A stretch of 64,000 bases of DNA from Pseudoalteromonas sp. NC201 (GTDB lineage Bacteria > Pseudomonadota > Gammaproteobacteria > Enterobacterales > Alteromonadaceae). This document shows positions 53,709-62,989 of this stretch, piece after piece. The stretch covers positions 2,293,125-2,357,124 of the forward strand of contig NZ_CP022522.1 in NCBI RefSeq assembly GCF_002850255.1, in the 5' to 3' direction. Every line of letters starts with the position of its first letter. Positions within the stretch are counted from its first letter, which is position 1. The position numbers were made by a program, and so were the translations under genes. Below the pieces are notes generated by a model. That model searched no databases. It saw nothing but the letters and a program-made list of their open reading frames with translations, and was not told where the DNA came from.

Positions 53709-53966
53709 ATGCGATTGCAACTCACTCTTTTAGCGTTGATTTTGGCGTTCGCTTCGAGTGTAGCAGACGCCAATAGCCGCAATGATAAGAATGTAAAGAC
53801 AATTACAAAAAAAGAAGCGGTGTCTCTGGCGCTTGATAAGTACGCTGGGAAGACGCTTAAGATTTCTGAAGAAAATCAGTTTTTTGTGGTAAGAATTCTC
53901 CAACCAGATGGTCGAATTGTTGACTTAAAAGTAAACAAGAAGACAGGTGAAGTAAATAAGGACTAA
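53709..53966 (+). CDS. Small PepSY-domain periplasmic protein
   Basis: An 85-residue secreted protein: signal peptide (LTLLALILAFASSVADA), then one PepSY domain (TITKKEAVSLALDKYAGKTLKI and a C-terminal hairpin VRILQPDGRIVDLKVNKKTGEV). PepSY domains often act as inhibitors or sensor partners. The ATG at 53709 has TGGAG ahead of it and is preferred over a GTG 12 bp earlier. It is only two bases before the response-regulator gene, so it belongs to the same operon and may modulate the sensor kinase. Confidence 0.87.
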   Translation: MRLQLTLLALILAFASSVADANSRNDKNVKTITKKEAVSLALDKYAGKTLKISEENQFFVVRILQPDGRIVDLKVNKKTGEVNKD

Positions 53967-53968
53967 GG

Positions 53969-54643
53969 ATGCGTATTTTAGTTATCGAAGACGATATTCA
54001 ACTAGCAGAAAACCTGCGAAATGCATTAGAGAAAGAAAAATATAGCGTTGACTTGTGTCATGATGGTGAGTCTGGATTATTTCACCTTGAAGAATATCCG
54101 TTAGATATGGCAGTAATCGACCTCGGTTTGCCAAAACTTGACGGTATTGAAATTATCCGTAGAGCACGTGCTAACGGCGTTAAGATCCCTATTTTAATCT
54201 TAACGGCACGCGACCGCTGGCAAGACAAGGTGGAAGGCCTTGATGCAGGTGCTGATGACTACCTCACTAAACCGTTTCATGTTGAAGAGCTAATTGCGCG
54301 CTGTAATGCACTTATTAGACGTAGCGCTGGACAAGCAAATCCAGAGATTTGCATTGGTCCAATCAAAATCCATACTCGCTCACAACAAGTCTGGGTTAAC
54401 GATAACGAGCTATCACTAACAGCCTATGAATATAAAGTTTTAGAATACTTAATGGTTAACCCACAAAAAGTCATTTCTAAATCTGAGCTCACTGAGCACA
54501 TATACGATCAGGACTTTGACTTAGACTCTAACGTCATTGAAGTGTTTGTCTTAAGGCTGCGTAAGAAACTTGATCCTGATGGCACTCTGAACCCTGTTGA
54601 AACCCTTAGAGGACGTGGATATAGGTTCAAAAATCAGTGGTAA
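53969..54643 (+). CDS. OmpR-family response regulator, PhoP-like
   Basis: A 224-residue response regulator: receiver domain with phospho-acceptor D51 (AVIDLGLP), acidic pair E7/D8, and a C-terminal OmpR winged helix (LTAYEYKVLEYLM, then NVIEVFVLRLRKKL and ETLRGRGYRF). The segment LTARDRWQDKVEGLDAGADD and KPFHVEE is close to enteric PhoP. The kinase gene overlaps its end by seven bases. Confidence 0.92.
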   Translation: MRILVIEDDIQLAENLRNALEKEKYSVDLCHDGESGLFHLEEYPLDMAVIDLGLPKLDGIEIIRRARANGVKIPILILTARDRWQDKVEGLDAGADDYLTKPFHVEELIARCNALIRRSAGQANPEICIGPIKIHTRSQQVWVNDNELSLTAYEYKVLEYLMVNPQKVISKSELTEHIYDQDFDLDSNVIEVFVLRLRKKLDPDGTLNPVETLRGRGYRFKNQW

Positions 54644-55980
54644 ACAGCTCTCAAATTTCGCTTAAAATAAGACAAGGATTTATCCTTGTCTTTGTGCTTA
54701 TTATTGCCCTTCCCGCGCTATTTTTCTCCGTGGGCAGGGCTTATTACTCTTCTTTAGTCGATGCGACTGAAAAAACATTGGAAGCCCACCTCTACTCACT
54801 TATCTCTGAAGTCGAATTTGTCTCTAACGGACTCGAAATGCCTCGCAGTATTCTTGCACCTGAGTTAAACAGATTGAATTCTGATACTTATGCACTGGTC
54901 TATCAAGATAACTCCCTCGTTTGGTATTCCGAGTCGGCTGTAAATCTCTCAATTTCACCTGACTTTTCAGAAAACCAGGCTGGAGCATCTGAGTTTAAAC
55001 GAGTTGAATATAATGGCGTACTGTTTTGGCAACTTAGCCTGACCGTTATTCTCGGAAATGCAGAGCAATCGCAGCAAGCCCGCTTTGTACTTTTAAAGAA
55101 AAATGACGCGCTGATGGAATTAATGTCAGGGTTTAGAAACACCTTGGTCAACTGGATGCTGGTTATGGGTGTGGTGATAGCCGGATTGATGGCATTTGGG
55201 TTTGTATGGAACGCAAGGCCGCTGCAACGACTCGATAGAGAAATTAAAGAGATTGAAGCTGGCGAGCGCGATAAGATCACAGGTCTTTACCCCGTCGAAC
55301 TCCTAACAATCAAATCCGACTTAAACCTACTATTGGAATCTCAAAAGCGTCAAAAAGAGAGATATAGAGCTTCACTTAGCGACCTTGCGCACGCGTTAAA
55401 AACTCCCCTTGCGGTGATCAAATCCAGTCCACTGGCAAAAGATGCAGATGCTCAGGAGCAGCTAGACAGAATCAATGCAATGATCGAACATCAATTGAAA
55501 CGTGCTGCAACGGGCGCATCCGATACATGGAAGAAACAAACATCAGTAAAACCCGTACTTGACTCAATACTCAACGCCATGACTAAAGTGTATCATGACA
55601 AGCACATTCAATTTTCATCCGAATGTGGTGAGGAGGTTGCATTTTTAGGTGATAAAACGGATTTAATGGAAATTCTTGGTAATATTATAGATAACGCCTG
55701 TAAAGCATGTGGTTCCTTGGTCGATATAAAAGTAAGTGCACCTAAAAAGCGCCTACTAATCATAGAAGTAGAAGATGATGGCCCTGGCATTCCAGAGCAT
55801 CGCCGCTCAGAACTACTAACCAGAGGTGCAAGATTAGACACCTATGAAGCTGGCCACGGCGTAGGAATGGCTATCGTATCTGATTTAGTTAAGTCCTATC
55901 ATGGCTTGATGCAAATCGGTACTTCCAAACATGGTGGCGCGAAATTTACGATAGAGTTTAACCATGAAAAGAATAATTAG
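54637..55980 (+). CDS. Sensor histidine kinase, PhoQ-like
   Basis: A 447-residue kinase with two membrane helices (about 11-31 and 168-188) bounding a periplasmic domain of about 135 residues. A HAMP-like linker follows. The phospho-acceptor is in SLSDLAHALKTPLAVI, and the ATPase domain has IIDNACKAC (N box) and DDGPGIP and GHGVGMAIV (G boxes). It is the partner of the preceding PhoP-like regulator. It starts with GTG inside the regulator's last codons. The periplasmic domain lacks an obvious acidic Mg2+-binding patch. Confidence 0.9.
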   Translation: MVNSSQISLKIRQGFILVFVLIIALPALFFSVGRAYYSSLVDATEKTLEAHLYSLISEVEFVSNGLEMPRSILAPELNRLNSDTYALVYQDNSLVWYSESAVNLSISPDFSENQAGASEFKRVEYNGVLFWQLSLTVILGNAEQSQQARFVLLKKNDALMELMSGFRNTLVNWMLVMGVVIAGLMAFGFVWNARPLQRLDREIKEIEAGERDKITGLYPVELLTIKSDLNLLLESQKRQKERYRASLSDLAHALKTPLAVIKSSPLAKDADAQEQLDRINAMIEHQLKRAATGASDTWKKQTSVKPVLDSILNAMTKVYHDKHIQFSSECGEEVAFLGDKTDLMEILGNIIDNACKACGSLVDIKVSAPKKRLLIIEVEDDGPGIPEHRRSELLTRGARLDTYEAGHGVGMAIVSDLVKSYHGLMQIGTSKHGGAKFTIEFNHEKNN

Positions 55981-56398
55981 CAGTCTATTGGTATCGGGAT
56001 TAACCTTTTCTGTGATTGCAGACGACGATGTCACACTACAAGACTGTACGAAGTATGAGTCAACGCATCCGGAAAAGGCGAAAAAATTCCTCATGTGCCT
56101 GGATGGCAATATCAACTTACTCGAACGTCATCGTCAAACCTGGATCACTAAGTTATTGCTCGATACTAAAAAGTACCAAGCGGACACTGGTAATACACAG
56201 ATCTTGCCAATTATGGAACGTGCCCTTCGCAATCAGGAGGAATATATGGAAGACAGCTGCCGGTGGCGATACTTACTAGACATGCCAAACGCAACGCGCT
56301 CAGCGACAGCTTATAAAAATTGCAAAATTGCATTTTTAAAAGCGCACATCATCGAGCTAAAAAGCAGTAAAGTATTGAAAGAAGATTTGAATCTCTAG
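55964..56398 (+). CDS. Small secreted cysteine-containing protein of unknown function
   Basis: A 144-residue protein with a signal peptide (MKRIISSLLVSGLTFSVIAD). The mature part is helical with four cysteines (QDCTKY, FLMCLDG, DSCRWR, YKNCKIA) in a spacing loosely like LprI/DUF1311 lysozyme-inhibitor-type proteins. I do not recognise it with confidence. It overlaps the kinase gene by 17 bases and ends the PepSY/PhoP/PhoQ-like operon, so it may be a target or modulator of that system. Confidence 0.75.
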   Translation: MKRIISSLLVSGLTFSVIADDDVTLQDCTKYESTHPEKAKKFLMCLDGNINLLERHRQTWITKLLLDTKKYQADTGNTQILPIMERALRNQEEYMEDSCRWRYLLDMPNATRSATAYKNCKIAFLKAHIIELKSSKVLKEDLNL

Positions 56399-56472
56399 CG
56401 ACATTTTTGATTGGATTATTAGGTGCTAAGCTTTAATAACCTGAGCTTCAGATAATGACGAGTAAACCTCAG

Positions 56473-56499
56473 AAAGGAGCTGTTTATAGCTCCTTTTTA
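56473..56499 (+). terminator. Intrinsic terminator of the PhoPQ-like operon
   Basis: AAAGGAGCT (56473-56481), a six-base loop, AGCTCCTTT (56488-56496), then TT. It lies between converging genes. Confidence 0.92.
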
Positions 56500-56519
56500 T
56501 TTGCCGGATCTCAGCGTTG

Positions 56520-57557
56520 TTAAGATGGTCTATTATCGGGTTGTTCTGAACCGAGAAGGATTGCAAGCCATTTACCCTCTTCGCTGGTTTCAAGGGCAAT
56601 TTTCACAACCATGGTAAGTGGCACAGAAAGCAGCATTCCAACAGTTCCGAGTAACCACCCCCAGAAGATTAACGAGAGAAACACTACCAAGGTCGATAAA
56701 CCTAACCCTCGACCCATAAACCTTGGCTCAATAATGTTGCCCATTAAGGTATTAATACAAATGTAACCCACAGCAACAATGCCGCTCACCAATGGCCCCT
56801 GTGTCACTAAGGCCAGAAAAACAGGCGGCACAGCCGCAATGATTGAACCTATGTTTGGAATATAGTTAAGCAAAAATGCAACTACGCCCCAAAGCACGAA
56901 GTAATCAACATCTAACGCCCATAAAAAAACGGCCGCCACGACACCAGTCGCCAGTGAAACAAGCGTTTTAATCGCCAAATAGCTATTGATAGAATCTAAA
57001 AATCTATCAATTTGCTGCATTTTCATCTCTGGGTCGTCTAGTGCGAGATGCACTTTGTGGCCCAAAGAAGGCGCTTCAAAAAGCATGAAGACGACGATAA
57101 GCAGAATTAAAAAGCTATTTGCCATCACACCACCAAAGCCAGTCAGCATGTTGGTGGCCACATCGATTAGCTTATTTGGGTCTAGCATGCTAATAAGTTG
57201 TTGTTTATCCAATAATATATTGTAGTTCGCTGCAGTATTGACCAACCAAACGAACTTTTCTTGTAAGTCTTCTTTATAAGTTGGCAGCTGCTTAGAGAAA
57301 TCATTGACTGATTGCCCAACAAGCCCACCAATACTTGCACCAATTAAAATCACAAGTGCGATAATCACCAGAATGGCCAGACCTTTTGGTATCTTAAAAC
57401 GGGCCAAAAGCTTGAGCATGGGATTACAGATAATCGCAATGAATGCGGCTAATATAAACGGCACAACAATCTCAGACGCAAGCTTGATCCCACCTAACAC
57501 TAAAAATAGCGAGGCCAAAACCACCAGCGTTTTGTTAATTCCAGTCAGTGAAGACAC
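56520..57557 (-). CDS. AI-2E family (PerM/DUF20) membrane transporter
   Basis: A 345-residue protein with about eight hydrophobic segments. The family landmarks are SEIVVPFILAAFIAIICNP near the start, LLNYIPNIGSIIAAVPP, and IEPRFMGRGLGLSTLVVFLSL. It belongs to the AI-2E group (TqsA, PerM). Members move different small molecules, or Na+/H+, so a substrate cannot be named. Single-gene unit. Confidence 0.9.
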   Translation of the reverse strand: MSSLTGINKTLVVLASLFLVLGGIKLASEIVVPFILAAFIAIICNPMLKLLARFKIPKGLAILVIIALVILIGASIGGLVGQSVNDFSKQLPTYKEDLQEKFVWLVNTAANYNILLDKQQLISMLDPNKLIDVATNMLTGFGGVMANSFLILLIVVFMLFEAPSLGHKVHLALDDPEMKMQQIDRFLDSINSYLAIKTLVSLATGVVAAVFLWALDVDYFVLWGVVAFLLNYIPNIGSIIAAVPPVFLALVTQGPLVSGIVAVGYICINTLMGNIIEPRFMGRGLGLSTLVVFLSLIFWGWLLGTVGMLLSVPLTMVVKIALETSEEGKWLAILLGSEQPDNRPS

Positions 57558-57672
57558 AGTTCACTCCTTTTGCTTTTTTACCATTCTAAAACAAACCACC
57601 TATAATGAAAATGAGTGATCTAACTCCTTGCTAAAACGTAAGTTTATTTGATTACAATAAAGAGTATTGAGA

Positions 57673-58569
57673 ATGAATATATTCATAACAGGCGCTACAG
57701 GATTAATTGGTAAAAAGCTATGCCAATTTTTAGTACACAAACATAATCTGGTTGTACTGACCCGTTCGCCTTCAAAAGCTGTAAGCCTATTACCAGGAGG
57801 GGTTAGCTGCGTCACCGATACTGATGATGTCGACTTTAATGAGCTTGATGCGGTCATTAATCTTGCGGGTGAACCAATAGCCAATGGCCGGTGGAGCAAA
57901 GAAAAAAAACAAGAGATCTACAATAGCCGGATAAAAATCACTGAGCAAATCGTTACAGCGATAAACACTGCGACGTCACCGCCCAAGGTGTTTATTTCAG
58001 GTAGTGCAATAGGTTTTTATGGACGCCAACCGGATAACTTGACCATCACTGAAGATTTCAAGGATTACCATGATGAATTCTCCCATAGGCTGTGCCGAGA
58101 TTGGGAAGATACCGCCTTTAGAGCCAGCTCCAGCCAAACTAGAATATGTATAATAAGAACAGGCATTGTGCTTTCAAAATCGGGAGGTGCTTTAGATAAA
58201 ATGTTACCGCCTTTTCGATTTGGCATTGGCGGCCCGATTGGTTCTGGAAGACAGGTGATGTCTTGGATCCATATCGACGATATGATTCAGGCGATAATGT
58301 ATCTACTTAAACATGACGAGATCTGCGGTGTTATTAATGCAACAGCCCCAAACCCGGTATCAAATAAGCAATTTTCTCAAGCCTTAGCACGCGCTATCTC
58401 ACGCCCTTGCCTATTTACCGTACCACCGTTTGTCCTCAAATTGGCATATGGTGAAATGTCAGAATTGCTATTGTACGGCCAATACGTCGTACCAAAAAAA
58501 CTTCTCGATGCAGGTTATCGATTCCGCCAAGATCATATTGAAGATGCCTTGAACGCACTTAACTTATAA
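57673..58569 (+). CDS. TIGR01777-family epimerase (YfcH-like)
   Basis: A 298-residue extended SDR-like protein. NIFITGATGLIGKKLC is the cofactor motif, and VINLAGEPIANGRWSKEKKQEIYNSRI is the diagnostic TIGR01777 stretch. SGSAIGFYG contains the active-site serine and tyrosine region. A DUF1731-type C-terminal domain (VPPFVLKLAYGEMSELLLYGQYVVPKKLLDAGYRF) completes it. The ATG at 57673 is preferred over a TTG six bases upstream. Substrate unknown. Confidence 0.92.
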   Translation: MNIFITGATGLIGKKLCQFLVHKHNLVVLTRSPSKAVSLLPGGVSCVTDTDDVDFNELDAVINLAGEPIANGRWSKEKKQEIYNSRIKITEQIVTAINTATSPPKVFISGSAIGFYGRQPDNLTITEDFKDYHDEFSHRLCRDWEDTAFRASSSQTRICIIRTGIVLSKSGGALDKMLPPFRFGIGGPIGSGRQVMSWIHIDDMIQAIMYLLKHDEICGVINATAPNPVSNKQFSQALARAISRPCLFTVPPFVLKLAYGEMSELLLYGQYVVPKKLLDAGYRFRQDHIEDALNALNL

Positions 58570-58583
58570 CTTTGTGCAATACT

Positions 58584-59909
58584 TTATTCAGATGGTATAT
58601 AGAGCTTTTCCCGCGTTAAGACTTTATCCAGGTAATGTTTGGTTTCATCATACGGTAAACTTTTGTCTAGCGCTGCTAGTACGTTTTCTGGCGAGAGTGA
58701 ATTAATTATCTTTGCTGCTTTTGTAATTGATCTCGAATCATCAGCATTAAAAACGCGAGCAACATTTCCAGCACCGGTGTTATAAGCCGCAATCGTGCAA
58801 TACTTACGACTAAGTGGGTTATGTATTTTACTCAGGTAGCGCTTATCTAGAATATTCAGGTAAGCCGTCCCCGCTTCAATATTATTATCCGTCACATATA
58901 GATAAGGTGCCGACATCGGTTCATCGCGATTGTACAACATACGATTCACATCAACACCCGCACTCGTCGGTACTATCTGCATCAAACCAAACGCAGGAAT
59001 GTGTGACTTTGCCATTGGGTTAAAGTGGCTTTCGGTGTGCATAACCGCAAAAATTAAACTAGGTTCAATGTCAAAGCGCTTCGCTTGTGCATTCACTTGG
59101 CTAACATAACGTTCTGCTCGATGCTTGGAAAGTTCAGTCTGCTTGGGTAGCTTAAGCACGATCTCAGATACGACAGTTGCTTCACTTTTACCAGTATTAC
59201 TAGCTGTTTCTAATAGCTTTTTAAGGCGTTTTTGCTTTAACAACTCCAGCTTTTTCTGTTGCGCTTGTTGTTGAGCCTCTGCTAATTTTGAATCTTCACC
59301 GTCAATGATGGCCTCATCCGTCTGACGTTCTATGTAGCGTTGCTGTTGTTCGAATTGGCTATCTATTTGCTTTTTCGCTGCGATCAACGCTTTTGCACGA
59401 GCAGCGTTATCCACTTCACGTTTCGTTGTTTCACTTTGGTTTATCGCGAGCGTATCAACATTAAATACATCAATTACTGCACGGTCTTTTGCGGTAAATT
59501 CCTTGTATAGGGCTTGAAGTTGAGCCTGAGATACCTTTTCATCTTCTGCATGCCTAATGCTTACTACCAACTCATTGGCTTCAAAGTCGACAACCATTCT
59601 GGATGATAAATCGTCACTGTAGGTGACAAATGCAGCTTGATCAGCAACAGTTATATCTCCCCACTGTTGGATCACATTATCACGAAAGGCATCGTACTCT
59701 TCAAAATGCTCTTCGACATAATCAGCAAACTCACTTAATTGTTGGCGTTTATATTGCTCAAACTCGCTCAGCTCTTCATCACTAGGCTCGGAGGTTTGCC
59801 AACGTGACATTTTCTCTGATAGCTCTTCAAAAAGCTGGGCTTGACTCGCCACCGCACTTGGAATGGCACTTAACGCCATGACTAAAAATGAGTATATCGA
59901 TTTGCGCAT
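58584..59909 (-). CDS. MltC-like lytic transglycosylase
   Basis: A 441-residue periplasmic protein: signal peptide (SIYSFLVMALSAIPSAVA), an MltC-type N-terminal domain (about 40-160), a long charged coiled-coil region (about 175-245), and a C-terminal SLT domain. The catalytic Glu is in VMHTESHFNPMAKSHIPAFGLMQIVP, with NIEAGTAYLNIL and AAYNTGAGNVARVF following. The signal has no lipobox cysteine, unlike E. coli MltC. It cleaves peptidoglycan glycan strands. It is 41 bp downstream of the LPP20 gene in the same direction. Confidence 0.9.
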   Translation of the reverse strand: MRKSIYSFLVMALSAIPSAVASQAQLFEELSEKMSRWQTSEPSDEELSEFEQYKRQQLSEFADYVEEHFEEYDAFRDNVIQQWGDITVADQAAFVTYSDDLSSRMVVDFEANELVVSIRHAEDEKVSQAQLQALYKEFTAKDRAVIDVFNVDTLAINQSETTKREVDNAARAKALIAAKKQIDSQFEQQQRYIERQTDEAIIDGEDSKLAEAQQQAQQKKLELLKQKRLKKLLETASNTGKSEATVVSEIVLKLPKQTELSKHRAERYVSQVNAQAKRFDIEPSLIFAVMHTESHFNPMAKSHIPAFGLMQIVPTSAGVDVNRMLYNRDEPMSAPYLYVTDNNIEAGTAYLNILDKRYLSKIHNPLSRKYCTIAAYNTGAGNVARVFNADDSRSITKAAKIINSLSPENVLAALDKSLPYDETKHYLDKVLTREKLYIPSE

Positions 59910-59950
59910 AGAGCGTTCCTTTCAAAAAATTAAAGCGTGAAACTCACGCT

Positions 59951-60529
59951 TTAATTAGTTAGCCTTGCAATTTCCTTCTCCAGATCTTTTTCTGCTTTGT
60001 AAGCTTTAAATTCTTGATATAAAAACTTTTCATCTTGAGGGTTTACACTGCGCTTACTTTCTTTGATCAAATCTTTGAAAAGTTCTTTAGTCTGATCAGG
60101 TGATAACGTCGTCAATGCACAGAAATAATCTTTACCAGAAATATCGATAACATCGGCCTTAACGATACGAGAGCCATTTAATGTTTGTTTAGTCAATTGT
60201 TTGGATACAGAGCTAAAGGTTGCGCCTACCGTTGTGTCATCGTTTGCATCTGTACGGTTCGCGAATGTCTTATCAAGGCCTTCAACACGGGTTTCAATTT
60301 GCTGAGCTAACGCAAGACGTGCATTTGCAACCGCCATTTTTTGATCGATTGAAATGTTGCCCGAGTATTTCACACAATCTGCTGCAGCTATACCATCTTC
60401 GATTGTTGGATTGAGAACCCATTCTGGAATATTAACTCTTGGGCTTGAAGCCGCATCATCTTTACTTGAACTACAAGCCGATAGCATCCCTATAACGGCC
60501 ACTGATATAAGTAGTTGTTTTGCTTTCAT
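59951..60529 (-). CDS. LPP20-family lipoprotein
   Basis: A 192-residue lipoprotein (LLISVAVIGMLSAC, lipobox LSAC) with an LPP20 domain. IPEWVLNP opens the mature region. AVANARLALAQQIETRVEGLDKTF is the helix that defines the family. It is divergent from the COG3014-LpoB-LPP20 genes and upstream of the MltC-like gene, a setting that suggests cell-wall or outer-membrane work. Role unknown. Confidence 0.87.
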   Translation of the reverse strand: MKAKQLLISVAVIGMLSACSSSKDDAASSPRVNIPEWVLNPTIEDGIAAADCVKYSGNISIDQKMAVANARLALAQQIETRVEGLDKTFANRTDANDDTTVGATFSSVSKQLTKQTLNGSRIVKADVIDISGKDYFCALTTLSPDQTKELFKDLIKESKRSVNPQDEKFLYQEFKAYKAEKDLEKEIARLTN

Positions 60530-60744
60530 GTTGGGTTCCTTAATTGCCCTGATTACGGAATAAAATTTATCAAAAAAATTATTGATTAACAGTAATAAAT
60601 TGTAAAAACGATTTTTAACAATTTAGCACTTTCAATTCAATTTTTTACTATTTAATTTATTGTTATATGATTGAACACCACAACACTGCCATTATAAGAA
60701 CAAGTATGCAAGGAATGCGATTCCAAATTGATTTATATAACTTC
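60530..60744. promoter_or_regulatory. Divergent region between the two lipoprotein units
   Basis: About 215 bp, very AT-rich around 60560-60665. It should contain divergent promoters for the LPP20 gene and the COG3014 gene. The COG3014 frame is also open from an ATG at 60667, so part of this region could be coding. Confidence 0.4.
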
Positions 60745-62367
60745 ATGATAAAGCTCTTTATCTTTACAGGTTGCTTGATGCTGAGCGGCTGTAACTTGAC
60801 CCCTAAAGCCAACAAGCAGGCCATAGAATACGCGGAGCAAGGAGATTTTATCTCAGCCCAACAGCGTATTGACTATGCCTATAAAAACTCATCTCGTGAC
60901 GAGCTATTGTATTATCTTGAATCAGGTATGTTAGCGCATTTACAACACCATTATGAATTAAGTAATCAACACCTTTCTCACGCAAAGGAAATCATTGAAG
61001 CCGCCTACACTGTCAGCATCAGCGACCAGCTTTTTTCTACTTTTACTGGCGCAAGTTACAAAAAATATACTGGTCGCGCTTTTCATAAACCCATGATCCA
61101 TACATTAATGGCGCTTAATTATGTGTCGTTGGCAAACGCCTCGAAGGTAAACCGTGTTGCTTTGTATGACTCTGCACTGACAGAAATGCGCCAACTGGAC
61201 TTATATCTCTCTCAATTACAGCAACAAACCGGAGGCTATGTAAGTCAACAAAAAGCTGGAAGTGATATTGAACAAATTTTTAAAGCTATTTTTAATCAAC
61301 CATTTATCAGTGGTGAACTTGAGTATAAAGACGATGCATTTGCACAGTATTTAAGTGGCGTCTTATATGAACAACAAGGCGAGCTAGATAGTGCTCGGAT
61401 CCAATATGAGCGAGCGGTGAGCGCATACAAAAATGGCTTTAGTAAACAATACAAACTAGGTCAATATGCAGGCCAACAAGCACAGCAAGATCTCAACAGA
61501 ATGGTTGCAGACAAGGAAGAAAACTACTTCACATTAGTTCAAAGCTTAGGTGTATCACCGCAGCGCAAAGAGTTTAACCTTTATCTTAGACCTGATGAAG
61601 AGGCACAAGCGATAGTGATTACGCCGATTTATTGGGGGACAAAAGAAGAACGCCAAGCCCAGTTCGCATGGTTTAATTTAATGTTTGCTGATACCAGTTT
61701 GTTTGATCTCATTCAAAACTATGCAACAGGTGACTTTAGTGATGTTGTCTTAGGCACTGTCACAAAACGCTTACCTCTCGGTGATAAATTATGGCAAAAA
61801 GCCGTAGACGAAGGGGTGATTGATGCACTCAAGTATGGCAGTAGAATCTCAGTTACTTACTTACAACCTCATAAAAACGATATCCAACATGTTGCGCTTT
61901 TCGCTAACGGACAAAAACTTACAGAATTACACCCCTTTTATTCGGTAAACTTACTCACACTGTATGACGCGCTAGGTAATGCCAATATGGAAATTTACAC
62001 CGCTATTTCTCGAGAAGTGTTAAAAGCAGTCACAGCAAGTAAAGCTATAAAGCAAGTTGGCATCCAGCAGAACTCGCTGTTGGCAGGGCTTGCTCAGCTA
62101 ACATCATCTGTCACCAACGCCATTACAGCAGCGGCAGATACTAGACAATGGCAATCTTTACCAGGTGAAATTAGAGTGGCTCGAGTGAAATTACCCAAAA
62201 ATACCACTCACCTGCAATTGCAAACCCAATTAAGGACTGGCAGAGTGATTAAACAGGATATACCGCTGAATCAAACAGCACCGTTGCTTAGCCACATTCG
62301 CACCTTCACCGGTGTAGCTGAACCAGAAAAACAAAATTATTTATCATCTTTAACTAACATGGACTGA
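60745..62367 (+). CDS. COG3014-family TPR-like lipoprotein
   Basis: A 540-residue lipoprotein from the chosen start (MIKLFIFTGCLMLSGC, lipobox LSGC). The mature part has helical repeats with TPR-like character (AIEYAEQGDFISAQQRIDYAY, YLESGMLAHLQHHYELSNQHL, YLSGVLYEQQGELDSARIQYERAV). A C-terminal domain with repeated strand patterns follows. Earlier ATGs at 60667, 60706 and 60715 are in frame but would make a poor signal. It is five bases before the LpoB-like gene. COG3014 members lie next to lpoB-like genes in many marine gammaproteobacteria, as far as I recall. Confidence 0.87.
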   Translation: MIKLFIFTGCLMLSGCNLTPKANKQAIEYAEQGDFISAQQRIDYAYKNSSRDELLYYLESGMLAHLQHHYELSNQHLSHAKEIIEAAYTVSISDQLFSTFTGASYKKYTGRAFHKPMIHTLMALNYVSLANASKVNRVALYDSALTEMRQLDLYLSQLQQQTGGYVSQQKAGSDIEQIFKAIFNQPFISGELEYKDDAFAQYLSGVLYEQQGELDSARIQYERAVSAYKNGFSKQYKLGQYAGQQAQQDLNRMVADKEENYFTLVQSLGVSPQRKEFNLYLRPDEEAQAIVITPIYWGTKEERQAQFAWFNLMFADTSLFDLIQNYATGDFSDVVLGTVTKRLPLGDKLWQKAVDEGVIDALKYGSRISVTYLQPHKNDIQHVALFANGQKLTELHPFYSVNLLTLYDALGNANMEIYTAISREVLKAVTASKAIKQVGIQQNSLLAGLAQLTSSVTNAITAAADTRQWQSLPGEIRVARVKLPKNTTHLQLQTQLRTGRVIKQDIPLNQTAPLLSHIRTFTGVAEPEKQNYLSSLTNMD

Positions 62368-62371
62368 ATAC

Positions 62372-62989
62372 ATGAAGCCTAAATTTGCAGTTAAATTAGT
62401 TGTCCCAATGCTCATCGCGTCTAGCGCAGCGATGACGGGTTGTTCTTCAACAACCAAAGTGAGTCGCGTGGACACCAATGAAGAAATAGCGCTTTCAGAT
62501 AAATGGAATGCCAAAGACTCTCAGTTAGTTGCTGAAGCAATGATAAGCGATATGCTCGGCTTCCCTTGGGTACGCGAACACCGTGCCAAAGAAGGTACTC
62601 GACCCGCTATCATTATCCAATCTGTTCGTAATAAGTCGCATCAGCATATTGCAGTTGACACCTTTTTGAATGACCTCAAGCGCGCCATATTGCGAAGCGG
62701 GCAAGCTGACTTCGTCGCAAACCGCTATGTACGAGATGAAATTCGTGAGGAAAGGCGAGACCAAGAGCTTAATTCAAGCCTCGAAACTCGTAATGAGATC
62801 GGCCAAGAGCAAGGTGCTGATTATGCACTATCCGGCACGATTAACTCATTTGTTGATGAACAAGGTGGTAGTCGAGTCACTTTTTACCAAGTAGATCTTC
62901 GATTAATAGACATGACGACTAACCGAGAGGTGTGGAATGGACAGAAGAAAATTCAAAAACTTCAAGAGCGCAGCGGGTATGGTTTCTAA
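62372..62989 (+). CDS. lpoB: LpoB-like penicillin-binding protein activator
   Basis: A 205-residue lipoprotein (PMLIASSAAMTGC, lipobox MTGC) with a PBP activator fold: RPAIIIQSVRNKSHQHIAVDTFLNDLKRAILRSG, then ADYALSGTINSFVDEQGGSRVTFYQVDLRLIDM, ending NREVWNGQKKIQK. LpoB activates PBP1b from the outer membrane in enterics. Here the linker to the lipid is short, so the name is by family. It is translated right after the COG3014 gene and overlaps the next gene by 11 bases. Confidence 0.85.
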   Translation: MKPKFAVKLVVPMLIASSAAMTGCSSTTKVSRVDTNEEIALSDKWNAKDSQLVAEAMISDMLGFPWVREHRAKEGTRPAIIIQSVRNKSHQHIAVDTFLNDLKRAILRSGQADFVANRYVRDEIREERRDQELNSSLETRNEIGQEQGADYALSGTINSFVDEQGGSRVTFYQVDLRLIDMTTNREVWNGQKKIQKLQERSGYGF

